The notes beneath the pieces were generated by a model that was given only the letters and a program-made list of their open reading frames with translations, ran no database searches and was not told the origin of the DNA. Positions 10,411 through 21,609 of a stretch of 64,000 nucleotides of DNA are shown in pieces (positions within the stretch are counted from its first letter, which is position 1; each line of letters opens with the position of its first letter). The stretch covers positions 1 to 64,000 of the forward strand of contig NC_082413.1 in assembly GCF_004011695.2 (NCBI RefSeq), in the 5' to 3' direction. The stretch is from Ascochyta rabiei. Lineage: Eukaryota; Ascomycota; Dothideomycetes; Pleosporales; Didymellaceae. Both the position numbers and the translations under genes were made by a program.

Positions 10411-12135
10411 ATGCACTGGTTGGCAGCATTAGACAGCGCCGCAGAGCGGTTTGATGGCGGTCGTCGGAGCTTTCCTCTGGCCAGCGAAGCTGACTTCGTT
10501 CGCAACTACGCGTACGAGCCGCCGAATGAGGACTACGAGAAGCTCTTCTTCTGCCGAGCGACCATCTCACGCTCGCAGCGTGATCCAGGTGCTCGTCCGC
10601 ACAGCGCAGGATGGCTGATCCCCACCCGTGACGATGCCAGCGTCTGCAAGCCCGTCTTCATTGCCCACTCCGTCTTGTCAGCGATCTGGCTTCTGCGCGA
10701 GACGCTCGCCGACGACGTCCTGCCTGACAATATCTGGGATCGTCTGGTCTGCGCGGCCGAGTCGCTTGCGGAGGACGGGATGGAAGAGCCGCCGTCTGCG
10801 CAGAAGCCCTTTGCTTCCCCTTCACAACAGGCCTCCGCTCCACCCCTGCAACAAAAGAAGCGGCCACACCTATCTGCGCCGGCCCCTACACCAAAGCGCG
10901 CTCGAACAACCACCGATGAGACACATCCAGCCAGCCCTCAGCTGTCACAGCCTAGCGAACCAGATGAGCAGCTGAAAGACTCCCCTCTGCACATCACTAC
11001 CATCTCCAACAACAACCGCCGTGCGGAGCAAAAACGCAGCAGGACACTCGCCACTTCGCGTGCGAAGAAGCGGCTTGCCCTTGGTCTGGTAGCACCTGGC
11101 GACAAGGCTCCTCTTCCAGAGCAGGCTGCCTACACCTCTATTGTGCAAAAGGACGAGTCCGTCGTCGCCTGGATCATTAAGCAGCCGGTCTCTGATGACA
11201 CGGACTTCTACAGCTCCACCCAAACTCCCTACCTCACGGCCTGCACCCTTCTAGAGAAAGCGCGCGTGCTTAGAAACCAGTCCTCTCGGTACCACGCTGC
11301 CCAGTTCCTGCAGGCTTGGCGAGAACGTGGCTCACCCTTCAGAGGTGGCGGCGAGCTCGCTGGCAGCCAGAGCAGGACCGGTGCGGGAGCTAAGCGCTTG
11401 CAGCTGCTGAGTGTGCGCAACAATGCTGACAGGGATTTCTGCTTTGCCTGGAACATGTGCACACGTTACGAAGCAGAGCTAGCAGCTGTCCATATTGAGT
11501 CTCGATGGGCGTCAGCTCTCCTAGGTCAAGCATACTCTAACAAGATAGCGCAGATCCGGCATAACGACTTTGTATCTAGCAACAACAGGACGCGAAATCG
11601 ATACGGAAAGGGACAGATCCGCACAGAGGCAGTTGCAGCGCTAGTAGAGTTAGTTAGTCCCAACGCTACTAAGAAGGACAAGCAGGTGTTTAGACGACGG
11701 TTAGGCCAAGCCATGCGCTGGTACTCCATTAGTCAGGAGCTAGGCTGGGGCATTCTGACCCTGATACCACACGACGAGATTGCGAATCGCTGGATAGAAC
11801 GCACCCTCCGTGTAGGCCAGCTGCATGTCTGGATTAAGCTACTTAAGAAGGAGTGTCCAGACATTTGTGCAGCTAGCAAGGCACTTAAGAACTGGTTAGG
11901 GCCAGAGGGAATTGCTGGCGGGCCCATCAACGAGAAGAAAACGCTGAGCATTGAGGCGGAGGCGCCAGCAACCATCTACGAGGTGGAAGAGATTCAAGAC
12001 AGCAAAGACGACGAAACTGACAACAGCGTTGACGACAGCACCAGAGAGCAAAGTCATGCTTCGCCGAAGAGTCCTACGCCAGCTCCGCGGTTGCGTCAGC
12101 TAACTTTGCTTGAATTGTTCCATCCTGTAGAGTAG
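10411..12135 (+). CDS. Hypothetical nuclear-type protein, 574 aa, divergent from TLH1
   Basis: Uninterrupted frame. The start is the first ATG at 10411 (MHWLAALDSAAE); an extension to GTG at 10303 is not used. I do not recognise the family. Features: an ordered N-terminal domain (about 1-160); a low-complexity Pro/Gln/Ser/Lys linker (about 160-250) with basic clusters such as QQKKRPH, KRAR and KKRLALGL that could act as nuclear signals; a charged helical domain (about 280-510) rich in Trp and Arg; an acidic tail; and C-terminal QLTLLELF (563-570), resembling a degenerate PCNA-interacting box (Q-x-x-L-x-x-L-F). Composition is normal and no RIP-type stop is seen, unlike the TLH genes on both sides. 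It is head-to-head with TLH1 and tail-to-tail with TLH2. A role in DNA transactions is inferred from context and tail only. Confidence 0.8.
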   Translation: MHWLAALDSAAERFDGGRRSFPLASEADFVRNYAYEPPNEDYEKLFFCRATISRSQRDPGARPHSAGWLIPTRDDASVCKPVFIAHSVLSAIWLLRETLADDVLPDNIWDRLVCAAESLAEDGMEEPPSAQKPFASPSQQASAPPLQQKKRPHLSAPAPTPKRARTTTDETHPASPQLSQPSEPDEQLKDSPLHITTISNNNRRAEQKRSRTLATSRAKKRLALGLVAPGDKAPLPEQAAYTSIVQKDESVVAWIIKQPVSDDTDFYSSTQTPYLTACTLLEKARVLRNQSSRYHAAQFLQAWRERGSPFRGGGELAGSQSRTGAGAKRLQLLSVRNNADRDFCFAWNMCTRYEAELAAVHIESRWASALLGQAYSNKIAQIRHNDFVSSNNRTRNRYGKGQIRTEAVAALVELVSPNATKKDKQVFRRRLGQAMRWYSISQELGWGILTLIPHDEIANRWIERTLRVGQLHVWIKLLKKECPDICAASKALKNWLGPEGIAGGPINEKKTLSIEAEAPATIYEVEEIQDSKDDETDNSVDDSTREQSHASPKSPTPAPRLRQLTLLELFHPVE

Positions 12136-12608
12136 ATGTTACCTGCGCTTAACTCTGAACATTGTGCTACATACCTTATCGATACTGCCCTACAACATCG
12201 CGAACATTAATATTAAAACATCTACTATATTCCACTCACGTACCGTATGCTCGATTCTTCTAGAAATTCAACATACAATTGGGACGCACTTTGTACACGT
12301 TCCGCAATTGTTGCAGCAATATTTGACTTCAGGAACAGCGAACAAATTCACGCTGAAAAAGCGAACAAATACAGTCAAGTGTCTGTGCTCACGCTAAAAT
12401 TTACATAGGCAAAGCGAACAAATACACTGTCTTTGTTCGTATAATCACTGGGAGCGTTCTACCCTCTGCTACAGGTTACAGCTCTTAACCTACGTCCTGG
12501 CCTGAACCCAACTCGGCTGCACTGCTTCTACAAATTGTGAACGAAAAACTCTTTTATTGGCTACCACTACGCCTGCTACCTCCTCTACTCTGCTATTAAC
12601 CGCGTGAT
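12136..12608. other. Tail-to-tail intergenic region with a repeated 11-mer
   Basis: AT-rich spacer between the 574-aa gene and the last TLH2 codons I can follow. It holds three direct copies of agcgaacaaat (12337-12347, 12360-12370, 12413-12423) and one inverted core tttgttcg (12432-12439). No coding sequence is convincing. TLH2 may extend a little further into it (to about 12530), because RIP stops hide its true end. Confidence 0.5.
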
Positions 12609-15600
12609 CTAACAAAACTCCCCTACTAACCTGTTGCTTTTAACGCACTCTAACGCCTGTTTGCGCCCTAAATGCCTAACCAATCCCTCTATTGAACTCG
12701 CATCGACGCCCTGCTCTACTAACCGGCCAATCCACCGCTCTGTCACGCCCTCCCCGCCCCCGTACACCAACCCTAACAACCCTCCTACTAACACCCCTCA
12801 GTATTAACAATCCCTTCCGTCTGCTCTCTGATACCGTCCGCGTCTGTTATCTTCCTATTGGTTGCACACCTCCTGCAGTACTCCACACCAAAAACAACCC
12901 GAATACTCCTCGAACCGCATCTTCTCCTCTACTGCCTTAATCATCTCCTTCGCCTGCCGGCTCTCTGGCCTCCAACACCGCCGCACGTCGTGCTCGCTCT
13001 GTCCGTCGCCCGCCACCTCGCATATCCCACACCGCTTCGTCCACCACGCCAACTGCCTGCGCAACCACTCCACGTTAGCAAACTCTTGCTGCCGCTGCTG
13101 TATCAACGTCTGTCGCGGGCCGCGTCGTGCTTGCTGCTGCTGCTCAAACACCTGCCGTGCCTCCTCTTGCTCTGCCTCAACCGTGTCGGTATCCTCTACG
13201 TTACTGCTGCCTCCCTCGTCCTCCTCGCTCTCTTCCTCCTCCATCTCCTCCTCCGTCTTCTCCTCGTCTTCTTCCTTACCGTCTGCTCCTCTGCACACGT
13301 CGCACTTCTCCTCTCCCTCTTCGCACACCACCCGCTCTTTCTCTTGCCTGTCCAAATACCTGTCTAACACCACCCGCCTGCACGTTGCTGTCTCGTCTAT
13401 GCCTTCCACGTACGCTCGCACCAACTGCTGTTCCACCTCCGCCTGCTTGTCCTCGGCTGCCCGCTGCTCGCCTTCCTGCACGATCATGATCGCCTTGCTG
13501 CGCAACCCGTCGCGTCCTGCACGCCTGCTTTCCTGTGCGTAATCCAACACGGTAAACGGCCAATTAATGTGTATGATGCACTAGATGTTAGGTATGTCAA
13601 CGCCTATCCCTAACGCGCTTGTTGCTACAATCATACGCTTTTTGCCCGCGGCAAATTCTTCTAACATGCTTGCTTTGCCTACGGCCTTGTGATGGTATAC
13701 GTGACAACCTAAGTTCTTTGCCAACTCCTTAACCTTTAGCACCAAATTGCTGTACACCACAACTTTCCCTGTCTTGTGCTTGCGCAACTTCTGCTGCACC
13801 ATGCCCAACACCATTTCCTCTACCTCCTTCTTCTTTGCTGCCTTGCCTACCCTGATCACGCGGTACGCTACGTTCGTCCTTACAGTTTCGGCTCGGAACA
13901 AATCGACCTGATCTCGCTCGACGTACATCCGCCGGAACAACTCGTCTTCCTCGCTCGGCGGCAATGTTGCTGTTAACATCACTATCTGCGTCTCGGCAGA
14001 TGCCAACTTGCCTAACTTCTGCATCTCCTTGCGGAAATCGTACTGGCGGTTTAATACAATATGACACTTGTTAATTACAATCTAGTCCAGCTGTCGCGTT
14101 GCCTGCAACCGGTTCAAAAACGTCGCGAACTCTTCCCTAACTGCTGACTTAGGCGTCACTAATACGACTGCGGCTGCGTCTGGCGGGCGGCGGCTGTCCC
14201 ACTCGGCGCACAATATGCCCAACTTCCTGCATTGCCGCATTATGTCTCCCTGCAACGCGATCAACAGCACTACAACCACCGTTGTACCGCCCTGCTTGGC
14301 CTATGCTGGTAACATAAACAACATGCTTTTGCCTGCCCCAGTCAGCATCACTGCCACGACGTGACTCTTGCCGGCAACAATAGCGTTAATGGCCTCTTTC
14401 TGCACGCCGCAAAACTCGGCCGCCTTGCCTATTATCTGCTGCATCTGCGCGGCTGTGTCCATCTTCCTCAACCGGCCCCAGCGATCGATCCTCGCCTCGT
14501 CTGCCTCGCTCTCGAACGGGGCCCGCTTGCGCTTCTTGCACCTGTCGTCGTCGTCTACGCCTGCTTGGAACCCCAAAAACCGGTGCTAATCCGTGCTCGA
14601 CATACAGAACTGCTGCCTCTTGTCTGCTACTGCCCCTGCCTGTTCTATAATGCCTTGTGCGTATATCATCCCCGCGATGTGCACTATGTGCCCTGCCTGC
14701 ATGTCCGCAATAGCTGACCACGTGTTCTCCTTGTTCCACTCCTTGTTCTTGTCTCCCTTGTCTGCTTGAAACGCAGTGGACCTGCGTAAAAACCGCTGGC
14801 TGATGCCAATAGCGATCTCGCGATACGCTGGAATCGTCAGTTCTAATCCTAATCTGATCCTGCTCTTGCGCTTTAACGTCTCTTGGAACCAGTCGCTTGT
14901 CCACTTGCGGCTGCTTAGGTCTGCCGGCCACATGTGCGACAATATCACCTCCTTCTCCCACACCATCACCTCCAACTGCTGCTGGAACAGCAACACCAAC
15001 CACATGTAATACACCAACAGCTCACCCACCTCGCGCGGCAAATACTAGTAGATAATCTTAACGTCGCCGCTCACGCTGTATCCCTTGTGGTACCGCGTCA
15101 CAAACACAACTATGCCGTCCTTAATAAATATGTTACAGTGCCCGCCCTTAACTGTGTTGCTGTGCCAGATGCTTATGATCTCTGGGGCTCTTGCTGGCTG
15201 TCCGCCCGCCATGTGTATCAACACAATTAACTTCTCCTAGAACGCAACTACTCGATCTATGTACTGCTCCACCTCCTGCGTGTTAATGCCCGAACGGGTG
15301 CCCCGCTGCATGAATCGGTCCCTGATGGCGGCGTCCTGCCCTACCTGCTGGAACAACTACCTCTCTCTATTAACGGGCATGCGCGTGCGGTGGTCCTTTA
15401 AAAAATTCTACCCAGGCCGCTCGTCAGTTGGGTTGTCGCGCAAACCGTCCCACGGCACACTAGGGATAGGCTCAGCGACCTTGCTGTTGCCAAACAACAA
15501 CTCGTCTATTAACAACCGTTAACTCTCTGTCGCCAATCTATGCACTATGCCGCGGAACTGCGCTATGCTGAACTGCAAACTCTTGTACAACAACTTGTCC

Positions 15601-16173
15601 CAGCTAACCTACTTAACGTGGCTGCGTAACGTGGTGTTGTAATAGATCTTCAACCTGTACGTCTGTAAATCCAACATCTACTACATTAGGCTGTGGCTGC
15701 CGCGCACTATAAACCAGTCTATTATCTCCTGCACGAACTGTAAACATCCTTTACGCCGGCGTTAGGGCAGGTTGCTGCTGTTGTCGCTCTTGTACGCGCT
15801 GTCACTGTCAAACTCGTCTTTATTATCTAACAGGCCTAACAACTCTAACGCCTGCTGCACAACCATGAACCGCGCCACCTTAATAACAGCCGACAAAACA
15901 GGCAGATACTGCTCGGCACCTTTCTATCTATTCTCCTTCACGCCTAACACAGCTAATGCGCACACTAACAGGCTGTTGTACTCCTTGCGCGTAATTAACT
16001 GGCTTAACAACGCAATGCAAAACTCTAAACACGCCTTCTAGATGCTTAACAACCTCTCTAGCTTACTAATGGCGTTAGTGGTAGGCTTGGCTGTGTCTGT
16101 CTCTATCTCGTCGATGGCTTCGTCGACGTCTGCCATAGTCTCGTCTTCTTCGTCTTCGTCCTCCACCTCTTCC

Positions 16174-16205
<32 letters not shown>

Positions 16206-17340
16206 GACGCTTCTCTCCGCCGCCTCGACCAACGCCTCCTATGCCTCTCGCTGCTGGCAGGTGAAACGATACGCTGGACTCTTCTATGCGTGCTCCTGTT
16301 GCGTTTGTGCAAAAAACATCAATATCTGCTGCCACGGCCGCGTGTGGTTGCTAATCGACTTCTTGTCCATGTACGGCTGCAACGGCTAGATAGAATCGCG
16401 TCTGGTGCTTCTCTGTCCAGATCGCCTCCAGCCGCACGAACACGCCGATGCGGTGGATGACAGACGCTTGACTGAACCGCGCCAATCCCTCCATCGCTGC
16501 CCACATTGCTGCCTCTACGGGCTCGGCCTGCTGCTCCTGCCTGGGATCGGGCTCTGCCACGGGTTCCTCGATGCACGCCATCAGCTCAGGTCGCTCCATG
16601 CCCACTAAATACGGCAACCACTGCGTCCGCTCCAACCACAGGTTTACCTCGTCTTTCTCTCCCTCCTGGATGGTGTTTTGCGTCCGCATCTTGACGTTAG
16701 CCCACGCCTTAGCCATCTGCTCGCCCACCTGCGCCTATGCCGCGTCGCTATCTGGCACAACGTCTAGGCCATTATTGTTAGGCTGCTTAACCTTAAAATA
16801 CTGCGACCCTAGGCCCTAGACTAACAACTGCTGGCAATAGATTCTCTTATAACCCTTGCTGATGCGCTCTTGTATCTCTGCCTTCTCTACCCAGCTCAGA
16901 CAACCTCCTTTTCCTGCTACTGACTAACTGTAGGTCTTCTGCCAATACTTCCTTATTGCCTCTGCGCTTCAGAATATCTGACAGCAATGGTCTGCGTCTA
17001 CCTAACACATTAACCTGTCTGCGTAAACTAGCAACTGATGTATAGGCTAAATAGCCTAGCTTAGCACTTCTAACTCTCCTATATATTAAATTAATCTAGC
17101 CTAACTGCTTACGTCTTCTGCTACTAACTCGGCTTACTTCCGGCTGACACGATGACGCTGCAAATGACTCCTGACCTGGCTAGGCAAAACGCCGTGTCTA
17201 CACTCTTTGCAAACTGCCAACGCGTACTCAACCAAATGCTTAAAATACTTGCCTGTAACACTATCCTCTGTTATAATTGCTGCTAAACGTTGAACTGTAG
17301 ATAAATAATAACAATTAGCAACACAGGGTTGTGCTGGCAC
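12609..17340 (-). pseudogene. TLH2: second telomere-linked recombinase-helicase gene, RIP-inactivated
   Basis: Homologue of TLH1 on the same strand. From about 16380 to 12609 one frame is followed through many stops; those checked (14586-14588, 14301-14303, 14082-14084, 13581-13583, 12855-12857) are all TAG. The N-terminal part (17340-16351) is in another frame, with a shift at the 4-bp duplication tagataga near 16387-16394. Visible in order: finger CKECRHGVLP...HLQRH (about 17215-17140), acidic poly-Glu region (about 16200), GGQPARAPEI (Arg at 15189-15191), RYHKG, AYREI (Arg at 14820-14822), AGHIVHIAGMIYAQ (Tyr at 14661-14663), Walker A TGAGKS, LVTPKSAV, NKCH in place of DECH, TATLPP, VATSALGIGVD, QESRRAGRDG, then CDVC, CGIC and CFWC Cys pairs. 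The start is uncertain: the frame opens at GTG 17340 and an original ATG may be lost. Confidence 0.85.
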
Positions 17341-17896
17341 ACTATAGGTTACTAGTAATTGTTTGTATTTTACTATACTTAACTACAGTCTGTATGTTAT
17401 ATATTGCGTTGTAGACACGTCCTACCTCTTATATGTGTGATACGACTACGCGCGTGGTTAACGTTTGTAATCGCTGGTCGTTATCTCGGAACGTCTCCGA
17501 ACCTGGTCGCTTGGGTTCTCCCAACCTCACGAACCTTACCCCAACCTCCAACACAAAACCCTAACGCACGTAACCACGCATACTGTAGGGATATAATTTT
17601 GCTAGAGTATATAACTAAATGCGCTAATTAACATACTTAAATTTAGGGTTAATTGACTGGTAGAAACCTAACTAGACTAATTGCTTTAAGTTTTCTGGAG
17701 TTAGCTATACGTGATGTAGTCTACGCAGGGAAAATAAATATCCTAGTACGTTGAAAACTGGAGGAAGTACTGCCTCCAGTTGCAGCCCTGGGATAGACAA
17801 GTAAAGCGTAGAGTAGAGGAAGAGAAAAAAGAGAAATTTGCCCCTACTTATAGAAAACAGTGGCTATCTACGTTCTGTAAAGAGAAAGCAGGATAA
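17341..17896. other. Upstream region of TLH2, no gene seen
   Basis: AT-rich 5' flank. It contains a 20-bp word, gcgctaattaacatacttaa (17621-17640), that recurs at 33234-33253 on the other side of the TLH3 region in the same orientation, followed in both places by a loosely similar stretch ending in acctaac. TTAGGGTTA occurs at 17643-17651. A 75-codon frame at 17404 has no supporting feature. Confidence 0.5.
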
Positions 17897-18256
17897 GTTC
17901 TTAGTTTCCTGCTAATCTCTCTTGCTCCCACGCATACCCTGCATTGGCAGTTAGAAAAATTGCGCAATAAAGACATCTTTACAAGATAGCAAACAAAGTT
18001 CTTAATTTTTAGTCTATCTCCCTTGCTTCCACGCATACCCTGCATCGGCAGTTAGAAAAATCGCGCAACAAAGACGTCTTTACAAGATAGCAAACAAAGT
18101 TCTTAATTTTCAGTCTATCTCCCTTGCTTCCACGCATACCCTGCATTGGCAGTTAGAAAAATCGCGCAACAAAGACATCTTTACGAGATAGCAAACAAAG
18201 TTCTTAATTTTTAGTCTATCTCCCTTACTCCCATACATACCCCGCATTGGTAGTTG
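17897..18256. repeat. 101-bp tandem repeat, about 3.5 copies
   Basis: Units start at 17897, 17998, 18099 and 18200 (gttcttaatttttagtc...), an exact 101-bp period. The last copy stops after about 56 bp. Each unit contains cccacgcataccctgcattgg followed by gttagaaaaat and cgcgcaacaaagac. Differences among units are mostly C/T and G/A, as expected of RIP on a tandem array. It sits at the left border of the TA-rich, CpA-poor block. Confidence 0.9.
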
Positions 18257-19742
18257 TATTAGGCCTAAATTCACAATCTGTTAAGGAGAACGAAGAAATG
18301 TTCTTGATTTTGCAAAGAGATACCTTGGTAGATGCAATATAGAGAAAAGAGATTACTTTTACTAGAAAAAAGCTATCTATACTAGATAGATAGCTAGCTA
18401 GCAATATCTTTTCTTAGTTTCTATAGTAATAGTATAGAGCTCTTTCTAGTAAAAGTAGTAGAAATAGCTATAGCTAGTAGTATAAATAGAGAGTAGCTTA
18501 AGAAAAGTACTTTTACTTTTTCTATACTTAATAAAAAGAGGAATACTACTTTTATAGAATAAAAATAAAGAAAATAAATATAGATAAGTTTAGTATTCTT
18601 TACTTTATACTAAGAGAATCTATAACTAGTAAAAGTAGTTGTACTAAAAGTAGAAGTTACTATAAGTATAAATAGAAAAAGCTAGTTCTAGTGCTATACT
18701 TTACTATTTTCTCTACTACTATAGTAGCACTACTACTAAGCTAAGTAAAGCTAGTAGTTCTTTTCTATTTATAGTAAAGATAGGTTAACTATAGAGTAAG
18801 TAGTACTAGTAAACTAGCTTATAACTATGCTACGTTAACCTTATAGAAAATAACCTAGATAGAAAGAAGATAGAAGCTAGGTAAAGTAACTATCTACTAA
18901 ATTACTTATTTCTACTATAGCTATAGAAACCTACTTAGTAGAAGTAGATAGAGTTTATCTACTAGCTTATAGTATCTCTCTTTTTTCTTTAGTTCTAACT
19001 TTTCTTCTATTCTACTACTTTAAACTTCTACTTACTTTAAGTACGTAGTATTTACTTCTCTCTAAGCTACTAGTGCTTAGTAAAGCTTATAGCTAGCTAG
19101 AATAAAGTATATAGCTAGCTAGTATAAAGTACTAGTACATAGAAAAAGCTACTTTATAGAATGATACTACTAAAGAGTAGCTTTTAAATTCTTCTTTTAT
19201 CTTCTCTCTAGCTCTTCTCTAGGCTTAGACAGAAGGAATATAAGATATGTTAGTTAAGCTTCCTAAATAGGAAAGTTTGCTTCTAGCTATAGATTACTTC
19301 TATAATAGTAGAAACTATACTAAAGGGCTTTTATTTCTCTAAATGCTAAAGTTTTATATGCTTTCTAGGCCTAATTTTTGCGTAGAGTCTAAAAAAAAGA
19401 AGGGTTTTAGGTATAAAGAAGAGTAAGAATTATTTTCTAGTATAGTTACTATAAGAAGCTAGCTATACTTCTATAGAGTCTACTTTCTTATAGCTATATA
19501 AAGAATAAAACCAGTATTTTTACTTAGTATGCTTTTATAAAGAAGTAAAAGCTACTTTATCTTTCGTTACTACTAGATAGAGATAGATAGGAACTACTTT
19601 ACTTTTTACTTATAAATAAATAAAAGTAAAGACTTTACTTAAGCTTAAAAGTAGTAAGCTAACTACTATTCTTACTAGTAGAATACTAGAAGTACTACTA
19701 CTAGTAGCATAGTATAAAAGATAGAGGGAAGCTTACTTATAG
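18257..19742. other. TA-rich RIP-saturated sequence, no gene recognised
   Basis: Composition switches to very TA-rich, dominated by ctagtag, tagaag and tatag words, the same style as TLH3 and its flanks. Stops occur in every frame and I see no family signature. It is the left flank of the TLH3 block, separated from TLH3 by a pogo element. Confidence 0.6.
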
Positions 19743-19744
19743 TA

Positions 19745-21607
19745 ACGTATTCAACGGGTAAGTCGGCCACACAGGCGAGTCGGCCACTCTGCTAAGACTA
19801 CACCAACATTCTACCTTATAACGCGATGACTTAACAACAACATAAACCTACGCCCTTAAAAGAGGCTGTAATATAGCTTGCGCTCTAGGCACTTAAACAA
19901 GACGCAAACCTTACTATATAACGCGCTGTAGCCATATACAACGCGCCTTGCAGTATACTACGCAATTAATACACAGAACAACCTGCACAAGCTAATTGTA
20001 CGCCAAGTTAACAGAATATAGATTAGACTAAGGAGGATGTAATTGCTAAGTACATTCTTAAGCTAGATGCACAAGGATTTGCCTCTCAGCTAGCTGCTGT
20101 AGCTAATATGGCTAATTCTTTGCGTGCTGAGCGCAATATAGGCCATGTTAGCATAAACTGGCCTAATACATTTGTTAAGCGCCGCCCTAACCTTAAAGTA
20201 AAGTTTAATCGCAAGTACAACTATAAGAGAGCCCTCTGTAAGGATCTAGAGATTATACAAGGCTGGTTTAGGCTTATAGTAAATGTTAAAGCTAAGTATA
20301 GTATCTAGGATAATAACACATACAACTTTAATAAGACAGGCTTTATAATAGGCCAGATATCTGCAGAAGTAGTTATTGTAGGTTTAGAGCGTTAAGGACG
20401 GCTAAAGGTAGTATAGCAGGGTAATTAAGAGTGGACAACGGTTATACAGGGCATCAATGGCATAGGGTAGGCTATTCTACCCTTTATTATCTTTAAAGGC
20501 TGTAACTACCTCTCTGCCTGGTACAAAGAGGACAACCTGCCCCATGACTGGGTTATTAGAGTCTCTAAGAACAGATGGACTACTAACAAGCTTAGTCTAG
20601 ACTGGTTAAAGCACTTTAATGCCTATACAAAGACGCGCACCTAAGGAGTGCACTAGCTGCTCCTTATTAATAGCCACGAGAGCCACAACTCCCTTAACTT
20701 CCAACAATACTGCAAGGAAGTAAACATTATTACACTGTGTATGCCTCTACACTTATCTCACCTCTTACAACCACTAGATGTAGGTTGTTTTGCCCCTCTA
20801 AAGAAGGTATATAGGCGCTAAGCCAAAAATCTTATACACAACTACATTACTTATATTACTAAAACTAAGTTCCTACTATGCTTTATAGACGCCTATAAGG
20901 AGACATTTACTTCTAGCAATATCTAAGGAGGCTTCTAAGGCGCTAGAATAGTCCCCTTTAACCCAGAACAGGTTATAATAGGTCTTAATGTCCGCCTACG
21001 TACCCCACCACTACCTACTGTAGAAGATGAGCCCTGGCAGTCCTAAACCCTAAGCACTACCCTGCAATTAGGGTCGCAATTAACGCTGGTTTAAGAGAGG
21101 ATTTAAAGGCATGCAAGCAGCTCACTAACTTTAATAGTTAAGGCCTTTAAAAAGCTTGCTAAAGGCGCAGCTATAGTAGCGCATAAGCTAGTGTTAGCTT
21201 AAAGGGAGATTACTAGGCTTCGAGCAGCAAATAAGGCTGCTACGCGACGTAAATCGCATAAAAGAAAGCGGTTGCAGCAGGAGGGAGTCCTAACAGCTGA
21301 GGAAGGCCTTCAATTAACTACTCTAACTGAGTTTGGGGCGCGTAGTGATGGTAAGAAGGCAAGGAAGCAAGTACGTGTTAAAGGAGGTAAGGCAACCTAA
21401 AGACGCTTTAAAAAGTGCCACAACGTAGGGCATAACTCGCGCACGTGTAAAAAGCCTAAAGAAGGTGTTACTAAATAATATTATATACTGTACTACTATA
21501 AACAATGCCAATGTAGGCTAATGCAAGCCATAATAGGGTAGAATGTTGGTGTGGTCTTGGCAGAGTGGCCGACTCGCCCGTGTGGCCGACTTACCCGTTG
21601 AATACGT
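19745..21607 (+). mobile_element. Fot1/pogo element A (1,863 bp), TA target duplication
   Basis: Bounded by TA at 19743-19744 and 21608-21609. Terminal inverted repeats begin ACGTATTCAACGGGTAAG and match over about 70 bp with few differences. Within each end a box, AGTCGGCCAC, occurs twice, a likely transposase-binding duplication. The interior encodes a decayed transposase (separate entry). The ends are little mutated compared with the coding interior. Classified as Tc1/mariner superfamily, pogo/Fot1 type, from the TA duplication, length, DDE-like protein and C-terminal zinc knuckle. Confidence 0.92.
19826..21478 (+). pseudogene. Pogo/Fot1 transposase relic (element A)
   Basis: A 551-codon frame, ATG at 19826 to TAA at 21478, holds its phase throughout but has many TAG and TAA stops. 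Recognisable: a helix-turn-helix CENP-B-like N-terminus (about 1-150) with the block MANSLRAERNIGHVS; first catalytic region NFNKTGF, where pogo enzymes have NFDETGF (Asp to Asn and Glu to Lys, both G-to-A); second region INSHESHNS, normally D-G-H; third region LQPLDVGCFAPLK, intact; C-terminal CHNVGHNSRTCKK zinc-knuckle remnant. The enzyme is inactive here. The same protein is encoded in elements C and D. Confidence 0.88.
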
Positions 21608-21609
21608 TA

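Noticed and set aside
16075..16335. Arg-rich minus-strand frame near the poly-Glu region of TLH2
   Set aside because: Out-of-phase reading of a GAA/GAG-rich stretch whose in-phase reading is an acidic linker.
17897..18256. CRISPR-like array
   Set aside because: The repeats are 101 bp head-to-tail without spacers, in a eukaryotic subtelomere.
21323..21511. Minus-strand 62-codon frame inside pogo element A
   Set aside because: Antisense to the transposase C-terminus; a matching antisense frame occurs in element B at 26425-26664.
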